Part shown: positions 7,971 to 16,061 of the stretch, one piece after another
How positions within the stretch are numbered: the stretch's first letter is position 1
How the letters are laid out: every line of letters begins with the position of its first letter
Assembly (NCBI GenBank): GCA_946480715.1
Contig: CAMLKK010000020.1
Location: forward strand, 1-54,901
Length of the DNA stretch: 54,901 nt
From: an uncultured Bacteriovorax sp.
Lineage (GTDB): Bacteria; Bdellovibrionota; Bacteriovoracia; Bacteriovoracales; Bacteriovoracaceae
Reading direction: 5' to 3'
The notes under the pieces: model-generated
The model's input: only the letters and a program-made list of their open reading frames with translations
What the model was told of the DNA's origin: nothing
Database searches by the model: none
Program-made: the position numbers and the translations under genes

Positions 7971-9067
7971 CGCTTCTCGAAAGCTCCCAACTCCAACAAA
8001 TCGTTTGTCATTGCTTCAGTTAAAGTTTTACTACTAAGCATAAGAGTTATACAACCAGCTTGTGATTGATTTAAGGCCTTAATCATCTTTAGCCCATGAT
8101 AAAGATAGACTTTGTTATCTGAAAAAAAGAATGATCGTGGCTTTTGAATGAAATACTGCTCACCTTTTCTTTCAAATTGGAAAAGCAGCGTTTTTTTCCC
8201 ATGTGTAAGTTTCCAGTCAGGTTGCTTCTGCTTAGTTAACAGCTGACAAATTTTAAATCCAGTAAGCTTAGAAAGTTCAACAAGAAAGGCATAGATTGAA
8301 AGATTAATGCTTTTATTCTTCCAAACATAGGTCAAGAGACTGTGATTAATTTTTACCGGCAATACGGCATGATAGCCTACACTGAAGGCCCTAAGCAGAT
8401 AAGACCAATTCCTTCTGATGGAAAATGAATATTCAGGAAAAAATTGGACGGTAGAAACAGCATCAGACGTAGAAGCGAGAATGTGGCCAGAGAGAAAAAG
8501 TCTCACTGAAATTTCAGAATCTTCATTCCTAAAAACTCTTTCATCAAATCCACCACAATTTAAAAAACTTGATCGAAGAAAAACGGCGGCTGCGGTATTG
8601 ATAAGAGGAAATGGATGGGTTTCGTTAAAAACCCATTCTTTGCGAATCGATCTAAAGCGGTCAGCAAGATTAATATCTAGTGATTTAGGTATAATTTTTG
8701 TCGATAAAGCATCACAGGGAAACTCTTTCAGATAATGGTCCACCTTCGACAACCAGTTCGAATTTAGAATCACATCAGCATCAATGAATGCTAAGAACTC
8801 TCCAGCCGCCATTTTTGCACCATGATTTCGCGCTTGAGAACGTCCTTGAGAGGAACAAAAAGTATATCGAACTTTTTTGAATTTCTCACTCTGAGCGATT
8901 GATTTCGTTTTATCCGTTGAATTATTGTCGACAACAATAATTTCAAACGAGTCGAAATCTTGACTGCAAGCGGACTCAAGAGTTGCCGCTAGAGTGGCTT
9001 CTCCATTATGAACTGGAATGACAAAAGAATATTTTATTGAAATCTTGGAATCATTCCGAGAGTTCAA
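7967..9067 (-). CDS. GT-A fold family 2 glycosyltransferase
   Basis: The domain has YSFVIPVHNGEATLAATLES with the nucleotide-binding IIVVDNNSTDKT, then the metal-binding FIDADVIL (a DxD motif) and later FDERVFRNEDSEISVRL, as in GT2 enzymes that use nucleotide sugars. I chose TTG at 9067 because AGGAAAA lies seven bases before it; an ATG at 9127 would overlap the PqqD-like gene by 77 bases and has a poor site. The protein is then ~366 residues. The C-terminal ~130 residues beyond the catalytic domain are unassigned and lack clear membrane helices. Coupled on both sides (PqqD-like upstream, radical SAM downstream via ATGA), it probably glycosylates the same product they act on. Confidence 0.82.
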   Translation of the reverse strand: MNSRNDSKISIKYSFVIPVHNGEATLAATLESACSQDFDSFEIIVVDNNSTDKTKSIAQSEKFKKVRYTFCSSQGRSQARNHGAKMAAGEFLAFIDADVILNSNWLSKVDHYLKEFPCDALSTKIIPKSLDINLADRFRSIRKEWVFNETHPFPLINTAAAVFLRSSFLNCGGFDERVFRNEDSEISVRLFLSGHILASTSDAVSTVQFFPEYSFSIRRNWSYLLRAFSVGYHAVLPVKINHSLLTYVWKNKSINLSIYAFLVELSKLTGFKICQLLTKQKQPDWKLTHGKKTLLFQFERKGEQYFIQKPRSFFFSDNKVYLYHGLKMIKALNQSQAGCITLMLSSKTLTEAMTNDLLELGAFEKR

Positions 9068-9344
9068 TGAGTTTTTCCTGAGTAAGATAATGAATAGCTT
9101 CTTGAATACAATCTTCTTTAAACTCATTTTGCTTAAAGCTTTCAGATTGTTTTTCGAGTTCTGAAATCATCGTTTCTTTGCTTAAACTTTTACTAAGTAA
9201 ACTATTGCGATAAAGAATCAAAAGTAAATTAGCTACATCCCCAGAAAATTCATAGACGTGGTCGCGCTCAGTATCCAATGTTAGGATATTTGATACTGCT
9301 TTTTCTTTTACCAGGATTGTTCTTTTTAAAATGTAGTTATTCAT
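9051..9344 (-). CDS. PqqD-like protein (RiPP recognition element fold)
   Basis: About 97 residues from ATG 9344; a TTG at 9380 would add 12 residues but lacks a ribosome site. The pattern matches PqqD-type winged-helix proteins: three short beta strands (YILKRTILVKEKAVSNILTL, then RDHVYEFSGDVANLLLILY) and a helical tail (FKEDCIQEAIHYLTQEKLIEL) ending in the usual hydrophobic wing. PqqD-like domains bind leader peptides and hand them to radical SAM or other enzymes in the cytoplasm; some also occur in polysaccharide clusters without a known peptide. Its operon includes a radical SAM enzyme and a glycosyltransferase, and a candidate peptide lies at 1105-1326. The fold is a sequence-pattern judgement made by eye. 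Confidence 0.65.
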   Translation of the reverse strand: MNNYILKRTILVKEKAVSNILTLDTERDHVYEFSGDVANLLLILYRNSLLSKSLSKETMISELEKQSESFKQNEFKEDCIQEAIHYLTQEKLIELSE

Positions 9345-9398
9345 CTGCAAAATGTTTCCAAAATTTGATTTAAAAGACAACTTAAAATTTGTTTGATT

Positions 9399-10775
9399 CT
9401 AATCCATCAACCATTCAACGTAGAGGCGGGCCTTTTCTTGTCTTTGAACCTCGTAACGATACTTTATTGATGCTTTTACTTCACTTAAGTCACTGTTCAG
9501 CATGTTTTCAATAGTGCGTTCGTTATAACCTCTTAAGATAAGCAACATTCTTAGCTCCTCTTTATCATTGGGGCCAATGGCATCGACTCTTCTTTTGAAT
9601 TCACCAAGATTCATTCCTTGGTAAAAAGTCCCTAAATCTACGCCGTCGTTGTTATCTTTAAGTTTTGCATTAAGAAAATTTTTACATCTCTCACTTTCAA
9701 TCTCAACACACTCTTCCAAATCTTTATTAGGAGCTTGGGTGTTTTCTACGTAGGGCTCCTGATACTCATGAATTTTCATTGCATAGGTAGTGAGGGCCGA
9801 TAATTTGGACATGATCTCTTCTGCTTTATCATCACTTAATTTATTCAAGGTCATGATGTCGAGTTGATCGATTTCAGGTTTTAGAACGGTCTCTTCCAAC
9901 TTAGATAGAACATCTTCTTTTGTCGCTTCAGGGATTGTTGTTTTAGCAAAAACGAGGTGTGATGGAATTTTCGTTTCGTAACGATAAACTTCTCGCAAAG
10001 AAGGAGCCGCACTATTTTGTCCCTTCAGCTCATGTGAAAAAGAACTGAGATATTCTTTTGAATCTTCAAAACTGTAACCACTTACAACAAGTGCATCAAC
10101 CTTTCTCTGTTTCAATAGCTCTAAACTTTTTTCAAGATCTCTCGTTAAAACAATTTTGAAGTCTAGTTTTTCATTACTTTGAAAAAACATTTTCACCGGG
10201 AAAAATAATTCGTTCTCGGGAAGGAATGTGGCAATTCTTTTTTCTTTTAAATTTTCAAGACTTTTAATATCTGAATTTTCGAGAACTATAACTTGGGCCA
10301 TGTGTAAGCCAAAAAGCCCATCGCGCGATCGTTTACTATAGGTATAGACAGGAATAATTTTGGTCTTAAATTTTACAAGTTTTAAAAATTCAAAAGTTGG
10401 AAGTACACCAAAATCTGCATCTGCAGAAACTAAAACATTATAAAAATTTTTCCCCAAATAACTTTGTTCATTGAAATATTCTGTCCTAGTGCTCGGAAGG
10501 TTGAAAAAACTTAAATTTATGTAATAAGCAGGGTCAACAAACGCTTTCACGAGGAGTGCCTTACCTGCTTCATCTAGATTTTTCTTGAGAAGACTTGGTG
10601 CTAAAACCAAAGAGTAAGAAGCCTGTTGCGTTTTAGCAGGTGCGGGAATTTCATTTTTTGAATGGGAAGCAATTCTAACACCTATAAAACCCAGCAATAA
10701 AATAATAAAACTGGCAGTAACGATGGTCGATGGATTCGTATACCAAGCTGAATTCTTCTTCTTGTTTTTTTTCAT
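9399..10775 (-). CDS. Membrane-anchored PhnD/periplasmic-binding-like protein
   Basis: A 458-residue protein with a basic start (MKKNKKKN) and one N-terminal membrane helix (STIVTASFIILLLGFIGVRI), so most of it should lie in the periplasm. Residues ~50-290 resemble PhnD/type 2 periplasmic binding domains: SYSLVLAPSLLKKNLDEAG, YNVLVSADADFGVLPTFEFL, IKSLENLKEKRIATFLPEN and KVDALVVSGYSFEDS. The ~165-residue C-terminal region is charged and unassigned, with two cysteines (LEECVEIESERCKNF). No ABC transporter genes are adjacent, so it may sense or scaffold rather than feed transport (inference). It is the first gene of the operon leading to the PqqD-like, glycosyltransferase and radical SAM genes, 54 bases before the PqqD-like start, and diverges from alaS. 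Fold moderately sure, ligand unknown. Confidence 0.7.
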   Translation of the reverse strand: MKKNKKKNSAWYTNPSTIVTASFIILLLGFIGVRIASHSKNEIPAPAKTQQASYSLVLAPSLLKKNLDEAGKALLVKAFVDPAYYINLSFFNLPSTRTEYFNEQSYLGKNFYNVLVSADADFGVLPTFEFLKLVKFKTKIIPVYTYSKRSRDGLFGLHMAQVIVLENSDIKSLENLKEKRIATFLPENELFFPVKMFFQSNEKLDFKIVLTRDLEKSLELLKQRKVDALVVSGYSFEDSKEYLSSFSHELKGQNSAAPSLREVYRYETKIPSHLVFAKTTIPEATKEDVLSKLEETVLKPEIDQLDIMTLNKLSDDKAEEIMSKLSALTTYAMKIHEYQEPYVENTQAPNKDLEECVEIESERCKNFLNAKLKDNNDGVDLGTFYQGMNLGEFKRRVDAIGPNDKEELRMLLILRGYNERTIENMLNSDLSEVKASIKYRYEVQRQEKARLYVEWLMD

Positions 10776-10801
10776 TCCTAGAATTTTTCCTGAGACATAT
10801 T

Positions 10802-10830
10802 TTGCCTAAAATTTCCCGAGCAATAATACT
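10802..10830 (+). promoter_or_regulatory. Candidate alaS promoter
   Basis: TTGCCT (10802-10807) and AATACT (10825-10830) are 17 bases apart, each matching the consensus at four positions. Transcription would start near 10837, about 40 bases before the ATG. TATGCT at 10837-10842 is an alternative -10. Confidence 0.4.
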
Positions 10831-10838
10831 AACACTTA

Positions 10839-10855
10839 TGCTACGCTAGTTCCAT
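10839..10855 (+). promoter_or_regulatory. Element TGCTACGCTAGTTCCAT upstream of alaS
   Basis: This 17-base sequence matches the element at 3995-4013 upstream of the GT-B gene except for a TA insertion and one T/C change. Both lie 13-21 bases before a start codon and between divergent genes. It may be a shared promoter or regulator site. Confidence 0.35.
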
Positions 10856-10876
10856 AAATTATAGAGAAGGATCCCC

Positions 10877-13501
10877 ATGACAACAAAGATGACTTCCCAA
10901 CAAATTCGCGAGAAATTCGCTCAGTATTTTCAGAAGAATAATCACGAGAAAATTGCCTCTAGTTCGCTTTTGCCACACAATGACAAAACGCTCTTGTTCT
11001 GCAATGCCGGTATGAACCAGTTCAAAGACTATTTTACCGCTAAAGCTACACCTAAAAATAAAAGGGCCGTAACGATCCAAAAATGTGTTCGCGCCGGTGG
11101 AAAACATAACGATCTTGAGAACGTAGGGCATACAGCTCGCCACCATACGTTCTTTGAAATGCTCGGGAACTTTTCATTCGGTGATTATTTTAAAGAGGAC
11201 GCTATTCGCCTCGCTTGGGGATTCCTTACCGAAGAACTCAAAATTCCCAAAGAAAAGCTGTACGTTACAGTTCACTACTCGGACGATGAAGCGAGACAAC
11301 TTTGGAAAAAGGTTGCTGGCTTCGGTGATGAAAGAATTTTTAATAAGGGTGATAAGGATAACTTCTGGGAAATGGGAGAATACGGTCCTTGCGGTCCTTG
11401 TTCGGAAATCTTTTTCGATCATGGAGAAGAATATACAGACCATGACTTGAAACGTGTTGATCCAAATGATCTCCTTGAAGACGAGAAAAGATACGTTGAG
11501 ATCTGGAACCTCGTTTTCATGCAATTTGAAAAAACTCCAGAAGGACGTTTCTCTCTACCAAAACCATCTATCGATACTGGTGCTGGACTTGAGCGTGTAG
11601 CTGCTGCTCTTCAAGGTGTTTATAACAACTACAACACTGATGGATTTAAACCCATCATGGATAAAATTGAGCAAATCTCTGGAAAAAAATATGACATGTT
11701 TGGAAAAGACGAAAAAACAAAATCGGCTTTTCGTGTTGTTGCTGACCACATTCGCTCGAGCACAATGCTTATCACTGACGGGATCATTCCTTCGAACGAA
11801 GGACGTGGTTATGTTTTAAGACGTATTATTCGTCGTGCAGTTAAATATCTTAATGAACTTGGCGTAAAAGAAGTTAGTTTTTACAAACTTGTTCCTGCTG
11901 TATTTGAATCTCTGGGTGTTGAATACCCTCAAAATGCCAGCAATGCTGAACTAGCAGAAAAACTTCTTGAACTTGAAGAAAGAAAATTCCGTGAGACTCT
12001 AGAAAACGGCCTAAAATTCCTTAATGAAGCTCTTGCAAAAGAAGTTACAAACAAAGTTCTTTCTGGAAAAGCCGCATTCAAGCTTTACGATACTTACGGC
12101 TTTCCAGTCGACTTAACGGAAATGTATATCAGTGAACATGGAATCACTCTGGATCAAGCAGGCTTTGATCTGGCGATGAAAGAACAGAAAGAGCAGTCGA
12201 GAAAATCCTGGAAAGGTGGCCTCGATAATTCTGATAAAGTTTTCCATGCTATTAAAGAAAAATCTGGAGCAACAGAATTTCTGGGATACGAAAAATTAAC
12301 TGTCGATGCAAAACTTATTGAAGTGGTCGACATGGGTGAAATGAAAGGTCTCATTTTTGATCGCACAACTTTCTATGGTGAGGGCGGTGGTCAAGTTGGA
12401 GACATCGGTACTATCATGCAAGGAAAGAACGTACTTGCTCACGTTGATGATACTCAAAAGCCAGTTGATGGATTGCACGTTCATTTATCTAAAGACGCTG
12501 ATGCTCTTGAAATCGGTAAAACTTATACCTTAAGTGTTGATCAGAAAACTCGTAACCTTACGATGAGAAATCACTCTGCAACTCACCTTCTTCAATCTGC
12601 ACTCATCAAAGTACTTGGCCCGCACGTAAAACAAGCAGGATCGGTTGTTACACCTGAAAAACTTCGTTTCGACTTCACTCATCTTCAAGCGATGACTAAA
12701 GAAGAAATCCAAAAAGTAGAAGATTTAGTGAACGCTGAAATTCAGCGCGGGAATCATGTTGATGCTAGCGTGATGAGTATGGATGAAGCTCAGAAGAAAG
12801 GAGCCATGGCCCTTTTCGGCGAGAAGTACGGCAATACCGTTCGTGTTCTTTCTATGGGGGAATTCTCTACAGAACTTTGTGGTGGAACTCACGTTCATAA
12901 CACTGGCGAAATTGGTCTATTCACGATCCTGGTAGAAACTTCTCTTGCTACAGGTGTTCGTCGTATTGAAGCTACAACTTCAGCAACAGCTGTAGAATTT
13001 TTAAGTCATCGTTCACAACTTCTGAAAAAAGTAGAAGGAATGGTTAATGATAAAGATGAAAGGGCCTTAGCAAAATTAGAAGCCCTCTTTAAAGATTTAA
13101 AAGACAAACAAAAAGAAATTGAAACTTTAAAAGATCGCATCCTTGCAACTGAATCAAAAGAACTTTTCAACAATGTTGAAACGATTAATGGAATTGATGT
13201 TGCCGTAGTTGAAGCAAGCGCTGACGGAGATCTTCGTAAACTTTCAGACATGTATCTGAACAAACACCAAAATGGTGCCATTGTTCTTTATAATGCAAAC
13301 GGCGATCGCGCTTCAGTACTAGTACGTGCTTCAAAAGCAGCTGCAAAATTAAATGCTGGAGAAGCACTAAAAGAAATTCTAAGTGTGATTAACGGTAAAG
13401 GCGGTGGGAAACCAGATCTTGCCCAAGGTTCTGGTGAAGCGGCGATGATTGCGAAGATTGCACCAAAAGCTAGAGAAGTTTTGAAATCAAAATTGGCTTA
13501 A
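10877..13501 (+). CDS. alaS: Alanyl-tRNA synthetase
   Basis: An 874-residue class II synthetase of normal length that charges tRNA-Ala in the cytoplasm. The catalytic core at the N-terminus shows SSLLPHNDKTLLFCNAGMNQF, RAGGKHNDLENVG and the motif 3 region GRGYVLRRIIRRAVKYL. The editing domain, which clears Ser- and Gly-tRNA-Ala, carries HSATHLL near residue 566 and CGGTHVHNTGEIG near 668, whose Cys and His with the HxxxH bind zinc. The C-terminal oligomerisation domain ends with GKGGGKPDLAQGSGE. The start ATG 10877 has a good site (AGAAGGA). The following binding-protein gene begins 18 bases after the stop. The usual neighbour recX is separated from it by the accessory island. Assignment is secure. 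Confidence 0.98.
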   Translation: MTTKMTSQQIREKFAQYFQKNNHEKIASSSLLPHNDKTLLFCNAGMNQFKDYFTAKATPKNKRAVTIQKCVRAGGKHNDLENVGHTARHHTFFEMLGNFSFGDYFKEDAIRLAWGFLTEELKIPKEKLYVTVHYSDDEARQLWKKVAGFGDERIFNKGDKDNFWEMGEYGPCGPCSEIFFDHGEEYTDHDLKRVDPNDLLEDEKRYVEIWNLVFMQFEKTPEGRFSLPKPSIDTGAGLERVAAALQGVYNNYNTDGFKPIMDKIEQISGKKYDMFGKDEKTKSAFRVVADHIRSSTMLITDGIIPSNEGRGYVLRRIIRRAVKYLNELGVKEVSFYKLVPAVFESLGVEYPQNASNAELAEKLLELEERKFRETLENGLKFLNEALAKEVTNKVLSGKAAFKLYDTYGFPVDLTEMYISEHGITLDQAGFDLAMKEQKEQSRKSWKGGLDNSDKVFHAIKEKSGATEFLGYEKLTVDAKLIEVVDMGEMKGLIFDRTTFYGEGGGQVGDIGTIMQGKNVLAHVDDTQKPVDGLHVHLSKDADALEIGKTYTLSVDQKTRNLTMRNHSATHLLQSALIKVLGPHVKQAGSVVTPEKLRFDFTHLQAMTKEEIQKVEDLVNAEIQRGNHVDASVMSMDEAQKKGAMALFGEKYGNTVRVLSMGEFSTELCGGTHVHNTGEIGLFTILVETSLATGVRRIEATTSATAVEFLSHRSQLLKKVEGMVNDKDERALAKLEALFKDLKDKQKEIETLKDRILATESKELFNNVETINGIDVAVVEASADGDLRKLSDMYLNKHQNGAIVLYNANGDRASVLVRASKAAAKLNAGEALKEILSVINGKGGGKPDLAQGSGEAAMIAKIAPKAREVLKSKLA

Positions 13502-13519
13502 TTATATAGCGAGGACAAG

Positions 13520-15265
13520 ATGTCACTTCAGTTGAGAACCTTTAAGCGTCTCCTACTAATCTCAATGCTTGCTTTTTTTGCAAGCTGTATGAAAGAAGAG
13601 GGATCAACCAAAAACGATAAGGTTCTCAACATCGCTCTTACGAGTGAAGTCTCAACACTTGATCCAGTGAACTCTTACGATAATGTTTCCGGTTTTGTTA
13701 TCTACAATATCTGTGAGCAGCTCTACGAATACCATTACCTCAATAGACCGTATGAATTGAAGCCGCTTCTCGCGGAGAGCATGCCCAAAATTGAAAATCA
13801 GGGCAAAAAATACGTCATCAAAATAAAAAAGAATATTCGCTATCACGACCATCCGGCCTTTGGTGGAAAACCACGTATGGTTAAAGCGGAAGATTTTATC
13901 ACTCAAATCAAGCGTCTCTCATACACTCCGTTAAATTCAACTGGATGGTGGGTTGTTGATGGCGCCATTGAAGGTGTTAACGACTTCAAAAAAGCAGTCG
14001 GTAGTGATTTTGAGAAATTTAAAAAGACAAGCATCAAAGGTGTCAGTGCCCCTGATGATCACACTCTCGTGATTGATCTGACTGTTCCTTCTCCGCAATT
14101 CATTTATAAATTAGCGATGAGCTTTCTCTCTCCCGTTCCTCTTGAAGTTGTTGAACATGATAAAAACGATTTGAGCCATAATCCAATCGGTACTGGCCCT
14201 TTCTTTTTAACAAAAATGGAGACTGCTAAAGACATCTATTTGACTAAAAATCCTAACTATCATGAAAGCTACTATCCTTCGCAAGGAGACCGCTTCGCTA
14301 ATAGCCGTGGACTTCTTAAAGACAGTGGTGAGCGAATTCCGTTCGTAGATGGAATTCATTTTAAAATTGTTGAAGATAACAATGCTCGCTGGGACCTGTT
14401 CACAAAAAACAAATTGGATTTCATTATTCTTCCGCAAGAATTCTACACTCAGGTTTTTGATGACGTAGGAAATCTAAAAGAAGATATCAAAGAAAAAAAT
14501 ATACGCCTTCAAACTGTTCCAACTCTTACTTACTGGTGGCTCGCTTTCAACATGCGCGATCCTCTCGTTGGAAAAAATCTGAATTTAAGAAAGGCCATTG
14601 CTCATGCCATCGATATGGATAAATATATTCAGCTTTTCACGGCCAACACCGGCCAGAGAGCAAATTCTATCTTACCTCCGGGTGTACTTGGTTATGATCC
14701 ATCAGCAACTCTCCCTTATCACTACGATCTCGCAAAAGCCCGCGACTTTTTAGCTAAGGCCGGTTATCCAAATGGAAAAAATCTTCCTGAGATTGTTCTT
14801 GATACAAGAGCTGAATCGAAAATGAGCCACCAACAAGCTGAATATTTCAAACAGCAATTGGCCCTCATTGGTATTAAACTTAAGATTGTAAAAAACAACT
14901 TCAAGCAGTTTCTTGAAAAATCCCGAACTGGGCATCTCCAATTCTTCCAAGATGGATGGACTTTAGATTATCCGGATGCTGAAAATATTTTCCAATTATT
15001 GATTTCAGATAATCATCCTCCAGGACCTAATGCTTCCTTCTATTCAAGACCTGAATTAGATGCGATGTACGCTAAGATTAGTAAACTTCAAGATGGTGAT
15101 GAAAAGCTTGCCCTAACTCGCAAAATGGAAAAATTAACAAACGATGATCTCCCATGGATCATGCAATATTATTCTCGTAACTTTATCCTCTATCACGATT
15201 ACGTAAAGAACTATCGCCCCTCAGATCTAGTATGGAGCTACCCAAAATATCTCCGAGTAAAATAG
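13520..15265 (+). CDS. Family 5 extracellular solute-binding lipoprotein (OppA/DppA-like)
   Basis: A 581-residue binding protein. The lipobox LAFFASC places the lipidated cysteine at C23, and the next residues MKEE do not show the Asp2 inner-membrane retention signal. The mature domain has family 5 motifs: LTSEVSTLDPVNSYDN, VKAEDFITQIKRL, HNPIGTGPFFLTKM, LRKAIAHAIDMDKYI and the C-terminal WTLDYPDAENIF. Such proteins bind oligopeptides or similar ligands and pass them to an ABC importer; no permease or ATPase genes are next to it. It lies 18 bases after alaS and probably shares its transcript, which ends at the hairpin that follows. Family confident, ligand inferred. Confidence 0.92.
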   Translation: MSLQLRTFKRLLLISMLAFFASCMKEEGSTKNDKVLNIALTSEVSTLDPVNSYDNVSGFVIYNICEQLYEYHYLNRPYELKPLLAESMPKIENQGKKYVIKIKKNIRYHDHPAFGGKPRMVKAEDFITQIKRLSYTPLNSTGWWVVDGAIEGVNDFKKAVGSDFEKFKKTSIKGVSAPDDHTLVIDLTVPSPQFIYKLAMSFLSPVPLEVVEHDKNDLSHNPIGTGPFFLTKMETAKDIYLTKNPNYHESYYPSQGDRFANSRGLLKDSGERIPFVDGIHFKIVEDNNARWDLFTKNKLDFIILPQEFYTQVFDDVGNLKEDIKEKNIRLQTVPTLTYWWLAFNMRDPLVGKNLNLRKAIAHAIDMDKYIQLFTANTGQRANSILPPGVLGYDPSATLPYHYDLAKARDFLAKAGYPNGKNLPEIVLDTRAESKMSHQQAEYFKQQLALIGIKLKIVKNNFKQFLEKSRTGHLQFFQDGWTLDYPDAENIFQLLISDNHPPGPNASFYSRPELDAMYAKISKLQDGDEKLALTRKMEKLTNDDLPWIMQYYSRNFILYHDYVKNYRPSDLVWSYPKYLRVK

Positions 15266-15267
15266 TT

Positions 15268-15290
15268 GCAGGGGAAGTTTTTTCCCCTGC
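15268..15290 (+). terminator. Terminator hairpin after the binding-protein gene
   Basis: GCAGGGGAA (15268-15276) pairs perfectly with TTCCCCTGC (15282-15290) around a five-base loop, two bases after the stop codon. The downstream sequence is pyrimidine-rich (TCTCATCTCTCG) rather than a clean T run. Confidence 0.7.
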
Positions 15291-15350
15291 TCTCATCTCT
15301 CGCTTCTACTGCTAAGAACCTCCGCCTCGTCTGACGAAGAGCTGGTCAAG

Positions 15351-15372
15351 ATTCAAAGACTGCACTTTGAAT
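15351..15372 (+). promoter_or_regulatory. Leader hairpin before the small secreted-protein gene
   Basis: ATTCAAAG (15351-15358) and CTTTGAAT (15365-15372) form a perfect 8-base inverted repeat around the loop ACTGCA, 15 bases before ATG 15388. The octamer AGACTGCA (15357-15364), covering the loop and stem edge, recurs at 15380-15387 immediately before the start codon. Confidence 0.5.
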
Positions 15373-15387
15373 AACGACGAGACTGCA

Positions 15388-15792
15388 ATGAAAAAATTCT
15401 TCGAACTACCGGTACTATTTATCGTTACATTGGCGTTTACTGCTTCTATGGCCATTGCCAAAGACTATGTGATTTATAGCATTGCTCAGGACCTTCCAAT
15501 GGGAAATAAAGGTGAAGTTATCCGTAAGAATTTCTATGTTGATATGGGTACAAACCAAGGCCTTAAAAAAGGAAGTTTGCTGGACGTTTACAGAGTTGTT
15601 TCAGTCCTAGATCCGTATGAAAGCAAAAAAAGATACAACCACCGTATTAAAATCGGTGAAGTAAAAGTTCTTCATGCTGAAGATTCTTCAGCAATCGCTG
15701 TCGTGAACAAATTCGAGGAAGCAGAAGAAACTCCTGTATTCGACATTAGTAAAATGATGATTGGGGATATTGTTACTGTAAAGGTGAAGTAA
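15388..15792 (+). CDS. Small secreted protein, FlgT C-terminal-like
   Basis: About 134 residues from ATG 15388; a TTG at 15367 would start within the leader hairpin. A signal peptide is clear (MKKFFELPVLFIVTLAFTA, cleavage probably after SMAIA). The mature part has a small beta-rich domain: NFYVDMGTNQGLKKGSLLDVYRV, then KIGEVKVLHAEDSSAIAVV and a final MIGDIVTVKVK. The pattern of a residue set about being 'a function of number of parameters at a level', followed by glycine turns, is seen in FlgT C-terminal and similar OB/SH3-like envelope domains, but no flagellar gene is nearby. It should be periplasmic. Function unknown. It converges on a small histidine-helix gene with a 15-base gap and no evident terminator between them. 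Confidence 0.75.
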   Translation: MKKFFELPVLFIVTLAFTASMAIAKDYVIYSIAQDLPMGNKGEVIRKNFYVDMGTNQGLKKGSLLDVYRVVSVLDPYESKKRYNHRIKIGEVKVLHAEDSSAIAVVNKFEEAEETPVFDISKMMIGDIVTVKVK

Positions 15793-15807
15793 CTCGAGCT
15801 ACGAATA

Positions 15808-16056
15808 TTAAGACATCGAGTGCAGAATCGCCCGTCTTTCCTTCAACTGCACAGTCATCTTATTTAAGGCATCAATCGTCTTCTCAAGCCTATCAATCTC
15901 ACGAGCGTCTACAGCTGGATTTTCTTTTAAAGTCCTAAGAACAAACGTCGACATTCCATGCGCCACTACAATGTGATTAGAGATATCATGAAGGAACTTA
16001 CGCTCATTCATCACGAGTTCTAGAATTGGATCTTGTGGTTTGTTTTCGTCGCTCAT
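15808..16056 (-). CDS. Orphan HisKA-like phosphoacceptor helix protein
   Basis: An 82-residue protein consisting almost only of two predicted helices. The first carries ERKFLHDISNHIVVAHG, which resembles the H-box of histidine kinases (HD-x-x-N/R pattern) with H23 as the possible phosphoacceptor. The second (IDRLEKTIDALNKMTVQLKE) could complete a DHp four-helix bundle as a dimer. No ATPase domain or receiver gene is adjacent, so it might be a phosphotransfer protein or kinase inhibitor working with partners elsewhere (inference). The ATG at 16056 follows a 10-base GC palindrome. It could also be an unrelated coiled-coil protein. Confidence 0.65.
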   Translation of the reverse strand: MSDENKPQDPILELVMNERKFLHDISNHIVVAHGMSTFVLRTLKENPAVDAREIDRLEKTIDALNKMTVQLKERRAILHSMS

Positions 16057-16061
16057 AGCAC

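Noticed and set aside
10859..11146. Minus-strand ORF over the alaS start
   Set aside because: Antisense shadow of alaS with no supporting signals.
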